A stretch of DNA of 64,000 nucleotides from Ophiura sarsii. Taxonomy: Eukaryota; Echinodermata; Ophiuroidea; Amphilepidida; Ophiuridae. The DNA is taken from the NCBI GenBank assembly GCA_035610835.1, contig CM069450.1, positions 27,277,503 through 27,341,502 of the forward strand. The letters run 5' to 3'. Each line of letters opens with the position of its first letter. Position 1 is the stretch's first letter. A model generated the notes under the pieces. That model did not search any database. It was not told the origin of the DNA and saw only the letters and a program-made list of their open reading frames with translations. The position numbers were made by a program, and so were the translations under genes. Shown here piece after piece: positions 12,674 to 24,294 of this stretch.

Positions 12674-13760
12674 CAGTGCAACAGAGCATAAAGTTCCAAA
12701 AGTGCATGTTATTGAAATTACGCTCTAATTCAAAAAGTAACATATGTAAGACAAGGAGACTATATCATATTATAGAATACAGCTTGGTGATTTAATGTCA
12801 TAGAAGAAAATAAATGGTTTGACCTTATTTGCATATAATTAGCATATTATAAAGAAATACATTACAAATTTGCTTTTTGGAATTTCCAGCAAAAACTATA
12901 AATGCTATTAACACGAAAGTTACAGGAAATGAAGTTCCCATCATTGCCAACAATACTGTCTGAGCAAAATTTCACATTTATCTTTACTTTTAACAAAAAC
13001 CCAAAATCTGTCTTATTTAAGCTTAATTAATGACCAAACTCGTTGAAATTATTAAGTAATACTGTGTATCCAAACCAGACTTGCATGGTATCAAATTAAA
13101 GGTAAAGATGTGCTTAAAAGAATGGTCTGAGCAGATAATTCAATATCCCTTTAGTATTTAAAATATCGTCCTCCAAACATGTAGTATGTTTAAAAAGAGA
13201 AAAAAACACATGTTACCACTATTTCATATAACTGTACACAGACTTGGCAACAGTCTATTAATACTTGTGCAGCCATGCACGCAAACAATGGAAGGAATAT
13301 TCAAGGACATGACAACGCTAAGGGATCAATGGTTTAAAATTCGCGCTGAAAGAAATTTGCCAGTGTGCAGTCAAGAGTTTAAGCATAATGCATGTATGTT
13401 ACTTTAGGTGACCGTGTGCTGACATGCATGGGTGTACAAACAGGTATCGTGTTAAAGGCCTGCACTAAGTCTAAATAATAATAAAAAGTTTAAATAGTCA
13501 AGGCCATGAAAGGAAGTAGGCAGTAGCTGGTTGGATTAGCGTGTATGGATAATCAAGTATTGGCCAATCCGAAATCAGGTTTAATAAGAAATGTAACAAT
13601 GCTGATAATCATACAAGGACACGAAATAGCACTTTAAAACAAAGCTGTTTTAATGATGTATGATACACATACTTAGGATTGAAATGTTCATTGTTGTACA
13701 ACACTCAGGAGGCACTATATTTATAATTCAATATTTGGAAATTTATGCTCTGTTGCACTG
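12674..13760. mobile_element. TA-flanked TIR element found only in unit A
   Basis: The termini are CAGTGCAACAGAGCATAAA and its inverted copy at 13741-13760; the TIR is ~24 bp with one mismatch. TA flanks both sides (12672-12673 and 13761-13762). Unit B has the uninterrupted target with one TA at 34418-34419, so the insertion occurred in A (or on one haplotype). The 1087-bp interior has a 73-codon frame at 13186-13407 without recognised similarity and no transposase motif. It is a non-autonomous element, tentatively Tc1/mariner-like on the TA target. Confidence 0.88.
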
Positions 13761-14822
13761 TAGCTAAGTTTGGCTAAACGAGATGCAAATGGGTTAAATT
13801 GCCTGAAAATAAACAGTGCAGGAAAAAGTGGTTTATCCTTGGTGTATGACAGCGCAGCATTTTTGTTAGTAACTGAGTGTGAACAAATAAAGTCAATCAT
13901 ATTTTTGCGTTAAAAAGTTAGTACCATAACACCACTTTCCAAATTACATAATTATATTCTGCCATATTACATGACAAATACATTTTTAACATTCAAATAT
14001 CCGAACAGCTCTACTAGGCGCGCCCAGTCTTGTTTTTCAGTAATGGGGTATTGAGAATAGTCTTACTTATGTATATAATACACCAGGGATACACCGAAAA
14101 GTGCTAGGATGAGGGGTCAGTTATTATCTTTAAGGGGGACTCCAGGAAGTCACTCTTGAACATTGTGAGTGATGTAATTATTGAACTACAGTATGAATCA
14201 AAGGAAATGGATCAGAGAATCCAAATGTGGCATCAATTTTGACCTTCATTTTTTGAACAAAGCTAACAAAAGAAAATGTTTGTAAAAATGCCCAAATCAC
14301 TTGATGATGATGATGTAAAGACACTATATACTAACTTAAGGACGCATTTCTATTTTTTTAACCTAATCTATTTTTTTAAATGACTAAAAGTGCCAACAAC
14401 AAAAAGTTTTCATTTTTGTAAACACTTTTTTGGCACTTTTAATTACAATTTCAACAAATATTAGATTAGGTTAACAAATTAGAAATGTTGTGATTTTCTC
14501 AAAAAAATAAATATTTTTGGTCAAAATTGACACCAAATTGGGATTCTACCTTTAAACCTTGCGAGGGAAACCACTTTAATTAGGTTAACACATAATTGCT
14601 AAATATGGTGCCTCATTGTCCACCACACATTCATTTTGCTCTAAACAATAATGTTGTCAACTCATTGTTATTCCTACACACCTCTCCGTATATAATTCAA
14701 ACCACGTTCAATCAGTCTGGACACTTTGCCGCACAAAGGTGTTTTTAAGTTGAAGTACACCACGAGGATGGGCTCTTACATTTGAAATCCGTACAAACCC
14801 TATGGTACATTACTGTAAGCGC

Positions 14823-14847
14823 CCCCCCCCCCCCCCCCCCCCCCCCC
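14823..14847. repeat. C homopolymer
   Basis: A run of about 25 C occurs in unit A where unit B has only five C followed by TGTGGGAG (35461-35470). Its length is likely unstable and is also error-prone in sequencing. Confidence 0.7.
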
Positions 14848-15559
14848 TTGAGGGAGTATGAATTGCAATTGAGGTTCATATGCATAGACATTGTCTCCAT
14901 TTAAGATTAAGGTTATGTGTTTCATAGAGGGTGTATGCATTTCAACCGGAAGATCCCAATTTGTATTTACATTGAGATATTACAATACAACATTACTGAA
15001 GCGTCAAGAAAAATGAGAACAATATCTACTCTTATCTCATTAAAGGATAAACACGTTCCAAAATGTCTGGGTCGAGTAGCTAAAATAAGAATTCATTTAA
15101 TTCTCACCGTATATTTTTTAAATGCTCACAACTAGATCAATAGCCCGGCATAATGGCTGTTCACGTCGATATGCCGATTGAAGAGGCTACTGAAGATTAA
15201 ATCGTATTAGCCCAAGTTCTTCTTCCCAGATTTGTGCCTGATATTTATGTTGCTGGATAACTGAATGACCATTGACCACCAGCTCGGAGCAACCAGCTCA
15301 TATTCGAAATTTTACCCTGAGTGAAATTCGGAAACAAAATGTTGTTATTTGATCGATCTTCCAACCAACTGTTAATGAGACATTGAACCGAGACACAAGT
15401 AAATGCATCATGATGCCGCTAGATAAAACAAGTTAACCCTCGTCCTCCTAAGAATTTTCGCCGATTGCGCTAAAACGCAAAAAAAAAGGAACAGTGACCT
15501 AAGGCGTCTAAATGATCGTTTTTACATCCCTTACGCTCATTTTGACGGAAACAAATAAT

Positions 15560-15785
15560 GCATGCACTATAGATACACTTGATTAAGCAGTGTTGTTACG
15601 ATTTAATGCGGCATGGGTTAGTTTAAAGTCTAGCATCGTTTTCATGAATGTGTGTTGGATATAAAATAACTATTAGTGTGTCACGACTCCAAATTAAGTG
15701 ATTCATTTCACATAAGGGAATAAAAGAACTGGTTTACACCATGCCCGTGTTACATTGTCTGAAATATACGCTGGCGGCGGTATTA
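15560..15785 (+). repeat. Internal relic of the unit boundary
   Basis: It aligns directly with 20985-21250, the end of the unit. Shared landmarks are CAGTGTTGTTACGATTTAAT, AGTCTAGCATC, TTTACACC and ATACGCTGGCGG. The DNA just after it (AATCTACGATAACATCC) also resembles the start of the unit (AATCTACGATTTAATCTC). An older unit boundary therefore appears to lie within the present unit. Confidence 0.55.
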
Positions 15786-15789
15786 TAAT

Positions 15790-15827
15790 AAGTAGAACAA
15801 CGAAGCCAGAGGCTTTGTTGCTCTACT
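15790..15827. other. Imperfect hairpin, unit A
   Basis: The arms GTAGAACAACGAAGCC and GGCTTTGTTGCTCTAC pair with two mismatches around AGA. In unit B the left arm is replaced by an inverted LINE tail (38042-38131) while the right arm is kept. It is possibly a remnant of a small TIR element. Confidence 0.45.
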
Positions 15828-16302
15828 TCATAAGGAATCTACGATAACATCCGGTTGATTGGAAAATATTCAGTTGCGTAACTTAAAGCTTTCCATGCGG
15901 CAGGCGTCTGCAGACGACTTTAGTACGCTTTGCACTTGTACTTTAAAGATCATCATCACTGCAGCGAGTATGCACTGTATTTAGTAGTCTCATAAAGATC
16001 TGTCTGGTCAAACCTGCTATCCCACGGCGGAATGTTAAAATAATTCAAAGTCGAAGTGTAAAATAACTCAACCAACCCCATCACGATGTTGTCCTAAAAA
16101 TCGTGTCCGATTCGTGCAGACGATGTTGATAAAAAAAGAACCACTTTGTACATCCTTAACCATAAAATAATATAGGATATATACCTTTATATGTAGGCCT
16201 ACAATCCCCGAAGTACATTTCCTTTACATGTACATCCTGAGTAGTCCGGACTAAGTCGCTAGTAGGAACGCGATTAGGTTCGAGTAGGTTCCAGTAGACT
16301 TA

Positions 16303-17507
16303 CGGCCGAGTGCACCAATGACGGGTAACTGAAGAATAGCGCTACCTCGCTAGTAAATGAGGCGTAAGCCAAAATTTTGAGAGCGCCAATGCGGGGTAAG
16401 CTACTAGGCAAGTAACTGGCGGGTAATTTACGCTAAATGTTATACCTGACCGGACCAAGGAGTAAGTTGGGGCATAACGTTTTATGCCACAAGTCAGTCG
16501 ATTCTAGTAGTTATAGCGTAAATTTGTTGTGAACATTGGAGGGTATGATTCGCTGATGCTGAAGGACCAATTGCGCTTGCATGCCCAGGAGGTGTCTATT
16601 TGAAGTGAAATGTGACCCCTTATAAGCTGAAAGATTTTTATATTTTTGAAAATCCATTCATGCAATTTGGTGATTTTTTTAGTCAAAATTTAGATCAACT
16701 CCTTTTGCCCATTCAAATAATAATCGCACCGACTTTGGGTCATACTTTGACCAAAATGTACTAATTGTCCAAGGATCTTAGATAATGACTAAATAAATAA
16801 ACTTATTATTGTTTTTATTAATTAATAGCCAAATTTCAACATTATTGTGAGTGGAAGGGTAGAACTAGAAGAACGAAATTAAAAAAACCCATATGGTACC
16901 GTGCGTGGTGTGGGAATCGAACCGGGATTCCGCGATTAACAAGCGAAGAACAAGGTGTCCACGCCACGGAAGTATTTGTGTTAAGAGATGTGTTATAACT
17001 GTATATAATTGTTTCCATCGGGTGCTTGTGTTTGTCATTAAAATTGTGCTTTTTGGTGCAATGTTTGTATGTGCCCCTCACCCAAAATATGTTTGTAATG
17101 TCATGATAGTCCTTATTTTTGAAAAAGCGGTAAACAAACTTCGAATTTTTTGGCCATAAAATAGCATCATTTTTTTCCGGATCGCAGGCCGACTCCACCT
17201 GATTCTTGATTTACACTCACCTATGACCTACCGAGTGACGACACGTTTTTAATATTATGGAGGACCATTCACGCCAGAATTTTACAGTAAACTATAGGTT
17301 AACACTTGGCATATGCGCCAATTAATTTTGTAAGGGGACGATGCTGATTAATGTGGATATTTACCTCGCTAGTTGCTATTCTGGTGTTACTCGCCAGTCA
17401 TGCTCTAAGAATTACATCGTTAGTAAGTTATGCTACAGTTACAGCATAACTACTAGGGAGGTAGCTTACCTCCCTATTAAGTTACCCGTCATTGGTGCAC
17501 TCGGCCG
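16303..17507. mobile_element. PIF/Harbinger-like non-autonomous element with TTA duplication, unit A only
   Basis: The termini CGGCCGAGTGCACCAATGAC and their inverted copy (17482-17507) are flanked by TTA at 16300-16302 and 17508-17510. Unit B has a single TTA at about 39337-39340. A 3-bp TWA-type duplication fits the PIF/Harbinger superfamily. The 1205-bp body has no recognisable transposase. It contains CTAGTAA and GTAAC words in both subterminal regions and an antisense tRNA-like block at about 16904-16975. The 118- and 88-codon frames here overlap on opposite strands and are not credible genes. A degraded relative is at 49070-49650 (reverse) and a short one at 52286-52424. Confidence 0.82.
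16904..16975 (-). other. tRNA-like (B-box) block inside the Harbinger-like element
   Basis: On the minus strand the sequence reads TGGCGTGGACACC, then ATCCC, then GGTTCGATTCC (16913-16923), an exact RNA polymerase III B box. The A-box side is degenerate and the fold is incomplete, so I do not call a tRNA gene. The same block sits in the same relative place in the second copy of the family (B box at 49628-49638). This indicates an old capture of a tRNA or SINE head. Confidence 0.55.
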
Positions 17508-18055
17508 TTAGGGTTTTGTTGTTCTTTTCTAAGACACCTGGAAAGGTTGCCCCAGTCTGGACTAAATCTATAATTGTTCGCGATTAACTCGAGACTACTC
17601 AAGAGCAAGACCACCTCAGTTGCGAGTATTACTGCACCTTGTGTAGCTACGTCGCGCGCGTTATACATAAAGTAGCGCGCATGGTGACATATTATGACGC
17701 AGTGATCGTCACGATTTAGGTAAACAACTTAATAAAACAATATGTCAGCTTTAGTTTGTGGTTTTATATCAACTATTGAGACTTACTTATTATGTTATGC
17801 GAAATCGATAGTAGCTATTTATATTATTTGTATCCTATTTTTATGTCTTAAAAGGAAGTTTTACATCCGTTTTCAGGCGATTTTTCTTTTAATGATTTTA
17901 GATATTCATCCGGGTCTATTAAATTAATTTTGTTATTTGGCCACATTGATGAGTCATCGTTGCGACGACCACTTACATGTATGTGGGAACGCAACTTTCA
18001 AGTGGGTCGTCAGGAGGGGGGACAACTTCTACTTATGTGGGAAAACGGCCTAAGT

Positions 18056-18400
18056 CACTTATACGTATGAGCCATACACATTCCTTTTTTCAGTACGACC
18101 TAAACAATATATTCTGCAACCCCTTGACTAATAATACCATACTCTGGCAGATATGCAATACTCTTAATTAGAATATATCTCAAGTTATGAAGATAATGTA
18201 CCGGAACCCCTTCGTTCCACTCTATTATGAACAGTGCATTGGAAATCAAACGTCTAGGAGCTGCCATTAGATATGTCGTTCTTTCTTGTTTGAGCAGAGT
18301 ATGTTGACCAAAATAGCTTTGCCCATATTAAACACTTGTCGAACGTTCTCATATTCCATGCGAAGGAATGCTGTTAATATTTCATCCGGTTAGCTAGGGT
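18056..18400 (-). repeat. Right arm of the old internal inverted duplication, unit A
   Basis: This is the reverse-complement partner of 7945-8312. It carries the same landmarks, for example GGAACCCCTTCGTTCCACTC at about 18204. Its unit B counterpart is about 39880-40215 and is almost identical to this arm. Confidence 0.65.
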
Positions 18401-19215
18401 ATATAATGTACTTTCTTTGAACACTCTATTTTATTCATTGACATGTTCTAGTGCAGCGAAAATAGCAAGCAAATGGTTATTCACAATCAAGCAATCTGAA
18501 ATATGTATGTATATATAAATTAAAAATATCGTACTGTAATAGACTAGCGTCAACTCTGTGTGATTGAACGGGTTCAATTCTCTTAATTTAAGCTATATTA
18601 CATATAATATAAATTGATAAATCATTACAATTATGTATGGAGGTAGAAGTTCACCAAGTTATGATCGGTAATACTTGTCCATCCATGCGGACCTCGATCT
18701 CCTACAGATATTTAATGATAGAGATAAAATAAAAAAATAATAAAATACAAAATGTTCTGGGACCCCAACAACCCACAGCATGCACATTTTGTTGCAAGAC
18801 GATTTGTTTGCAATATTTAAGCTCTTCAAATGTTTGTTTTTTTAAGTTTTGGTTTTCATTTTGTTGCCTCAACATTTCTGATGCTTATTTTCGAATACAA
18901 TTAAACTCCCGACCGACTACAACTGAACGGTCTATCTGTAGAACAGCGTTGTTATCTGTGTTGAAAACACAGAATACGGACACCCTTCGTTAACAATCCT
19001 AGCAATCCATGCCTTTATCATCAATACCCACGCTCTCGCTAGACTTCTTGCATTCAGTGCTTATTTCGTTTTACCAAATAATACAGAACCGTTGGGATCG
19101 TACCCCATATTTATTCAATTTTCAGTTTCAAATATTGAGACGCAAGCGTAATCCCTGTCGAGCTTCTTCGTTTGCAATCCTGTGGACGTGGGCAGAACAC
19201 AATTTACATTTAATG

Positions 19216-19867
19216 TACTGAATGCTTCTATCATTGTACTTAGGCTAATTGTGTTATATTGTGATCAACACCGTAAGTTTATATGTACTATATGAAATGC
19301 ATCCTAGCCCAGCAGAGTTCATGTTTATAATTGGATGAGCAGCAAATGTCATGTGAAATAGCTTAAATGGCAGGGGTATACTGAATGCTCCTATCATTGT
19401 ACTTAGGCTAATTGTGTTATATTGTGATCAACACCGTAAGTTTATATGTACTATATGAAATGCATCCTAGCCCAGCAGAGTTCATGTTTATAATTGGATG
19501 AGCAGCAAATGTCATGTGAAATAGCTTAAATGGCAGGGGTATACTGAATGCTCCTATCATTGTACTTAGGCTAATTGTGTTATATTGTGATCAACACCGA
19601 CAATTTATATGTACTATATGAAATGCATCCTATCCCAGCAGAGTTCATGTTTATAATTGGATGAGCAGCAAATGTCATGTGAAATAGCTTAAATGGCAGG
19701 GGTATACTGAATGCTCCTATCATTGTACTTAGGCTAATTGTGTTATATTGTGATCAACACCGACAATTTATATTTACTATATGAAATGCATCTTATCCCA
19801 GCAGATGTCATGTTTATGATTGGATGAGCAGCAAATGTCATGTGAAATAGCTTAAATGGCAGGGGTA
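19216..19867 (+). repeat. 163-bp tandem repeat, four units, unit A
   Basis: Units start with TACTGAATGCT at 19216, 19379, 19542 and 19705 and end GGCAGGGGTA. The units are nearly identical, with shared variants such as CGTAAG or CGACAA after CAACAC. Unit B has three units (40951-41438). A more diverged single relative lies at about 9780-9880. No gene is seen. Confidence 0.92.
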
Positions 19868-20084
19868 TAGACTTGTGTAGACCTCATAAAAATGACTAGC
19901 GTACTGATGATAATTTGAAGGCAAAAAAGTGCAAATCCATTATTGAGATTAATTTGCAAAGGTCTAAATTCAGCGAGAGGATAATACCGTTTTTAACATT
20001 CGGTCTAGCCATGATTTTATTCCTTTCACCGATACTCTATTTTCTCTTTATTTAATCTATTGATATTAGGGGGGGGGGGTGACA

Positions 20085-20585
20085 TTTTAAAATATGTATA
20101 CAGCTCTAAACAAAGTGTGGAAATCCAGCCTCTGTCGAGAAATAAACGCCGCTTTTTCCAAGGTACTGTTCAAAGTATCCCGAAAGTATCCTACTGTATG
20201 GAGCCGAGACATGGACCATCACCAACAGACTCAAGAAATCCCTAGATGGATGTTACACTAGGATGCTGTGAACTGCACTCAACATTAGTTGGAAAGACAA
20301 GGTACCAAACAAAGAATTGTATGGAACCTTACAAAAGGTATCAGAAAGCATCACAGATCGAAGGATGAAATTTGCCGGGCATTGCATGAGAAGAGGAAAT
20401 GAGATAGTGTCTGACCTCGTACTCTGGAGACCCAAACATGGACATAGATCTGTCGGCCGTCCAGCCTTAACACACTTGGACATTTTGGACTGACCGATGA
20501 GGAGATGAAAGCATGCCTGAGGTACAGAGTAATATGCCGAGCTATCACAAAGACCGATCGAGATCGAGGTAGTAAGTGGTATATT
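20085..20585 (+). pseudogene. C-terminal fragment of an RTE-like LINE reverse transcriptase, unit A
   Basis: Translated with frame changes, the stretch gives LNKVWKSSL, then LYGAETWTITNRLKKSLDGC, YTRML, TALNISWKDK, ELYGTLQKVSESITDRRM, FAGHCMRRGNEIV and VGRPALTHLDIL. This is the conserved C-terminal region downstream of the RT domain in RTE-type and related non-LTR ORF2 proteins (established family pattern; the clade is inferred). It has lost its frame near the start, has an in-frame TGA after YTRML and another after LDILD, and lacks the RT catalytic motifs. An AATAAA at 20605-20610 and the end near 20640 mark the old 3' tail. A G-run (about 20070-20079) precedes it. It is a dead fragment carried by the unit; the second copy is at 41671-42172. 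Confidence 0.8.
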
Positions 20586-22152
20586 TCTTAAGATTAAAGT
20601 TGAAAATAAAACCCGTTTACGTTATCAGAGGTCTCATATATCGAAAATGAGGAGGCTGGATAATAATTTTGGTTAGTATCCATTTTATGTTTATCTATTT
20701 TTCATAAACTCTTTAATTTGTACAGAAACCAAACGGCACAGTTGAAGAGTTGATTTAAAAGAGGAGTTCCTTGCAAGAAAAAAATCATGTCATGTTTTTA
20801 GGGTTGACGGCCCCCTTTAGGCATATTGCAATTGATCGTATGATTGTGTCACTTACATCCATACATATAGGGTGGGGGATCAAACGCTGTCATAGTGCAA
20901 CGTTTTGTTTGTCATTCTTTACGATTATCATCTACTCCGGGTCATCTACAAAATATTGTCTGTTCGGCGCAACGGTAGAATACAACATACACTATAGACA
21001 GGATACACATCTTGATTAAACAGTGTTGTTACGATTTAATCTGTCGTGGACTTGTTTCAAGTCTAGCATCATGTCGATGATGTATGTATGTTGGAGTCGA
21101 CAGTAGCCCCTATATGTTCTAAGACTAAGATAACTCTAAAGTCTAATGTGTCTTGATTCCAAACTAAGTTATTTATTTCACAATAAGAGGATAACAGAAT
21201 CGGGTTTACACCGTACGTTTGTTATTATTGTCTGATACGCTGGCGGGATTACACTATTAAGTTGAACGACGGCGCAGGCTGAGTTTGCAGCTCTTATGTA
21301 TCGTCAAAGAATCTACGATTTAATCTCTTATATCACCCCTGAAATTGGATTGCAACATATTCGTTGGCGAAACGTCTTCGCGTGTAATTCCCTCGTCGTG
21401 CTTGTTTTGTGCTTCCCCATTTCCTTGCACAGGGTAAGGATTGTTGATTGAACATTAATTTTAATGCATAAGGGAATGGTAGATTACTGGGATAGGCAGG
21501 AGGTGACAGGGTATTATCTATTCGTAAGTCTATGTCTAAGGGTGAGGACAAACAAATGTTAAAGGTAAGGACAAGGACGCACAAGTGGCTCAAGGTTTAG
21601 GACGAACAAGTGTCTAAGGTTAAGGGAGAATAAGTGTCTATAGAGGTATGGACAATCAGGTGCAAGCTAATGCATTGTATGAATGTCCATGCGAAATGCA
21701 ATAAATAACGACATAATGTAGGCATGTTCAAACATGTAAGGACTCAAAAGTGGGTGTACGTTAGTGTAAGTTGTCTTTCGTTCGTGTTCATCAGCTGTTC
21801 TGCAACCCATCCAACCCATCTGTTCGTTTTGATCAACGGTAATTTGACCTGTTAGCCGCCTGTAAACAGGCCCCCACCGAACCACTAATGAATATAACGT
21901 ATGCAAAAGATGTCACGAATGAATTACAACTTACACGAACGGACACCCACATTTCCAAAACGTCGGCCACGCGTTAGCTCTACACCTAGCAACAAAAGTC
22001 CGGACCAGGAGGTGCTTTGAGGTTGGCCAATTCAAACTAGATAATCGGTAACAAAAATCTGAGATATGAATTAAATGAGTAAATTTCTTCTTCGCAGTTT
22101 GATACCTCATTCAACAAAATCGAATGGATACTTTTGTTATGACAATTTCAAT

Positions 22153-22410
22153 GACCGCGCATAACAACAGCAAAGTTGCACTAGGTAAAGGAAATCATTG
22201 ATTTGAGAGTGATTACTGTCATGAACGAGCCACCTAGGTATCTGGATGAATGAGTTTGGAGTGATAACCGCAATTTTCGGGTCAAAGGTGTGACTAGCTG
22301 TGAAGAATGAAAGTCCTTGCTCTGTTTACACACACATTTTCAGTGCATAATCACACACACATCAATGAATTCATATACCTAGTGCAACTTTGCTGTTGTT
22401 ATGCGCGGTC
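22153..22410. mobile_element. Foldback element with 35-bp inverted ends, unit B
   Basis: This is the unit B counterpart of 3899-4169, with the same perfect terminal arms and a short internal deletion next to GAACGAGCC. Confidence 0.7.
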
Positions 22411-23000
22411 TTACGGCGACTTGTTGACGATGTTTCTAGAAGTCGTTCCAATAATTTTAATTTATTTTTAATTCTTACATCTTTTCATTTGAAACTGTGG
22501 TCTTAAAACTAATGTAGTTTCATTTTCAATGTTAAATTTGCCAAACAAATATGTGAGTTGAAATAACAAATCACGTACTTTCTCTAGTAATAAATACTAT
22601 TTAGTAAAGTATACGGGCCTCCAAGCTGAGTTCAGGCCTGTCTGGCTGGAAAACAACATACATTTCGCAATCATTTATCCCGGATGTTACTCCCAAGTGC
22701 ACTTTCGAATTGACATCTGCTGCTTACGTCTGAAAGGGGGCTCATAAATTGTTTCTTATTTCATTTCTTGATTGATAATGAAACTGAAACATGGTGGATA
22801 ACATGTGAATTGATAACCCCCTATAAATTAATCAAAACTCATATGTAAACAGGTTCGCTTACACCAAAACTTATACCAATATGTATAGGTGTTTTAGGTT
22901 TATCATCAGACTTTAGTATTAGACTTTACAACTGTATATCATAATATGTATTGCAGTCGAGACTTTTCATACAGCATGATTAGCATGTCCCACATTCGTT

Positions 23001-23498
23001 GTGGTTAATATTTATGCTCCCAATATTGAAAACATGCAGATAAAGTTCTATATTGATCTTAATAACTACTTTAACGACAACAATTTTGATGAGAAAGAGC
23101 GTATTATTATTGGTGGTGACTTTAATTGTATTCTGAATGCTAAGATTGATAAGAAAGGTGGGATTATAAAAATCAAGGATGCAGTTGTCGACAAAATTTC
23201 TGATATTATGGATAATTTGGATTTAATTGATATATGGAGATTTCAGCATCCTAACTGTAGCAGATTTACATGGCGTCAACCAAACCCTCTTATTCAATGT
23301 AGACTTGATTTCTTTCTCACTAGTAATAATCTAAATGAGTATATGACACACACTGATATTATACCAGGTATTAGAACTGATCACTCCGCTATTGTTATGA
23401 ATGTTCAATTACAAAAAGACCCTATCCGTGGTCCCGGTCATTGGAAGTTCAATAATTCGTATCTTGATGATGATGATTACATAAAAAAATATGAATAA
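23001..23498 (+). pseudogene. LINE ORF2, endonuclease part (N-terminally truncated)
   Basis: This 165-codon frame covers most of an apurinic/apyrimidinic-type endonuclease, the domain that nicks target DNA for reverse transcription. Visible motifs are VNIYAPN (residues 2-8), GGDFNC (38-43), RLDFFL and TDHSAI near the C-terminus, which contains the catalytic Asp-His region of this fold. The real start lies upstream and is lost; the first codon here is GTG and only marks the truncation. The frame ends at a TAA just after an A7 run (about 23482-23488), where the reading frame slips into the next piece. Family: L1/Tx1-like, inferred from the motif set. Confidence 0.88.
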
Positions 23499-24273
23499 AA
23501 ACTTGACTGATTGGCTTAATGATCCATCTTTACCTGACATTCAAGTGAAATGGGAATGGATTAAGTTTAAGGTTAGGGAGATGACTATAAAACACTCAAA
23601 GATGAAATCCTTACAACAGAAGAATAAAATCCATGAGCTTACCACGAAACTTAAGTCACTTGAGATATCATTGGCTGACAATCCATCAGAAATTACATTG
23701 GCCGATATTCAGGTTGTAAGGAATGAGTTAGAAGAGTTGGACTCGAAAATTATTGATGGTATTATTGTTCGTTCTAGAATCAAATGGTCTGAAAAAGGGG
23801 AGAAGAGTAATAAATATTTTTTGAGTTTGGAGAAGAGAAACTGCAAGAAGAAACAATGCAAGAAATTAATTTTGGATAATGGCATTGAGGTTAATAATCC
23901 TAATGAAATTCTAAATGCACAATGTGAGTACTATAAGAACATTTATGAATCCAAAGTTGACAAAGATGCATGTTCCAATAATATTTTTCTGCAGGGTAAT
24001 GTAACACCCACACTTGATAATGATGACATGTTAAAATGTGAAGGTAATGTCACTCAGGTGGAATTATTTAATGTTCTTAACAAAATGCCTAAGAATAAAA
24101 GCCCAGGTAACGATGGACTTTCTTGTGAATGGTATTTACAATTCTGGAATAAAATTGGTGTTTTCTTGGTTAAAGTACTCAACAGAGGTTTAAGAAGAGG
24201 TCAAATGTCATCCTCTCAAAGACAAGCTGTTATTACATTGATTGAGAAAGAGGGTAAGGATAGATGTAATTGA
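23491..24273 (+). pseudogene. LINE ORF2, linker and N-terminal RT part
   Basis: This 260-codon frame continues ORF2 after the frame slip. The first ~90 residues are a Lys/Glu-rich, probably helical linker. RIKWSEKGEKSNKYFLSLEK is the conserved stretch before the RT in L1/Tx1 proteins. KMPKNKSPGNDGLSCEWYLQ matches the 'K-SPG-DG' motif at the start of the non-LTR RT domain. It stops at TGA (24271-24273), immediately followed in frame by KNWRPISLLN, the next conserved RT block. The stop is therefore a single nonsense mutation, not a natural end. Confidence 0.88.
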
Positions 24274-24294
24274 AAGAACTGGAGACCTATTTCA

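Larger units (their letters stand above)
3010..21253 (+). repeat. Tandem unit A (~18.2 kb)
   Basis: This is a complete copy of the large tandem unit. The left end (TATTAAGTTGAACGACGG) recurs at about 21255 (unit B) and 42820 (unit C), and the right end (CGCTGGCGGGATTACACTA) lies immediately before those points. It shares nearly all sequence with unit B in the same order. A alone contains the insertions at 12674-13760 and 16303-17507, about 300 bp at 7426-7722, and a fourth copy of a 163-bp repeat. I find no host gene. The coding-like content is limited to an RTE-type LINE fragment near 20085-20560. Confidence 0.9.

Noticed and set aside
16904..16975. tRNA gene on the minus strand
   Set aside because: The B box is exact, but the A box and cloverleaf arms do not form; it is embedded in a transposon family.
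16842..17198. 118-codon minus-strand ORF as a transposase
   Set aside because: No transposase motif is visible, it overlaps a tRNA-like block, and an 88-codon ORF lies on the other strand.
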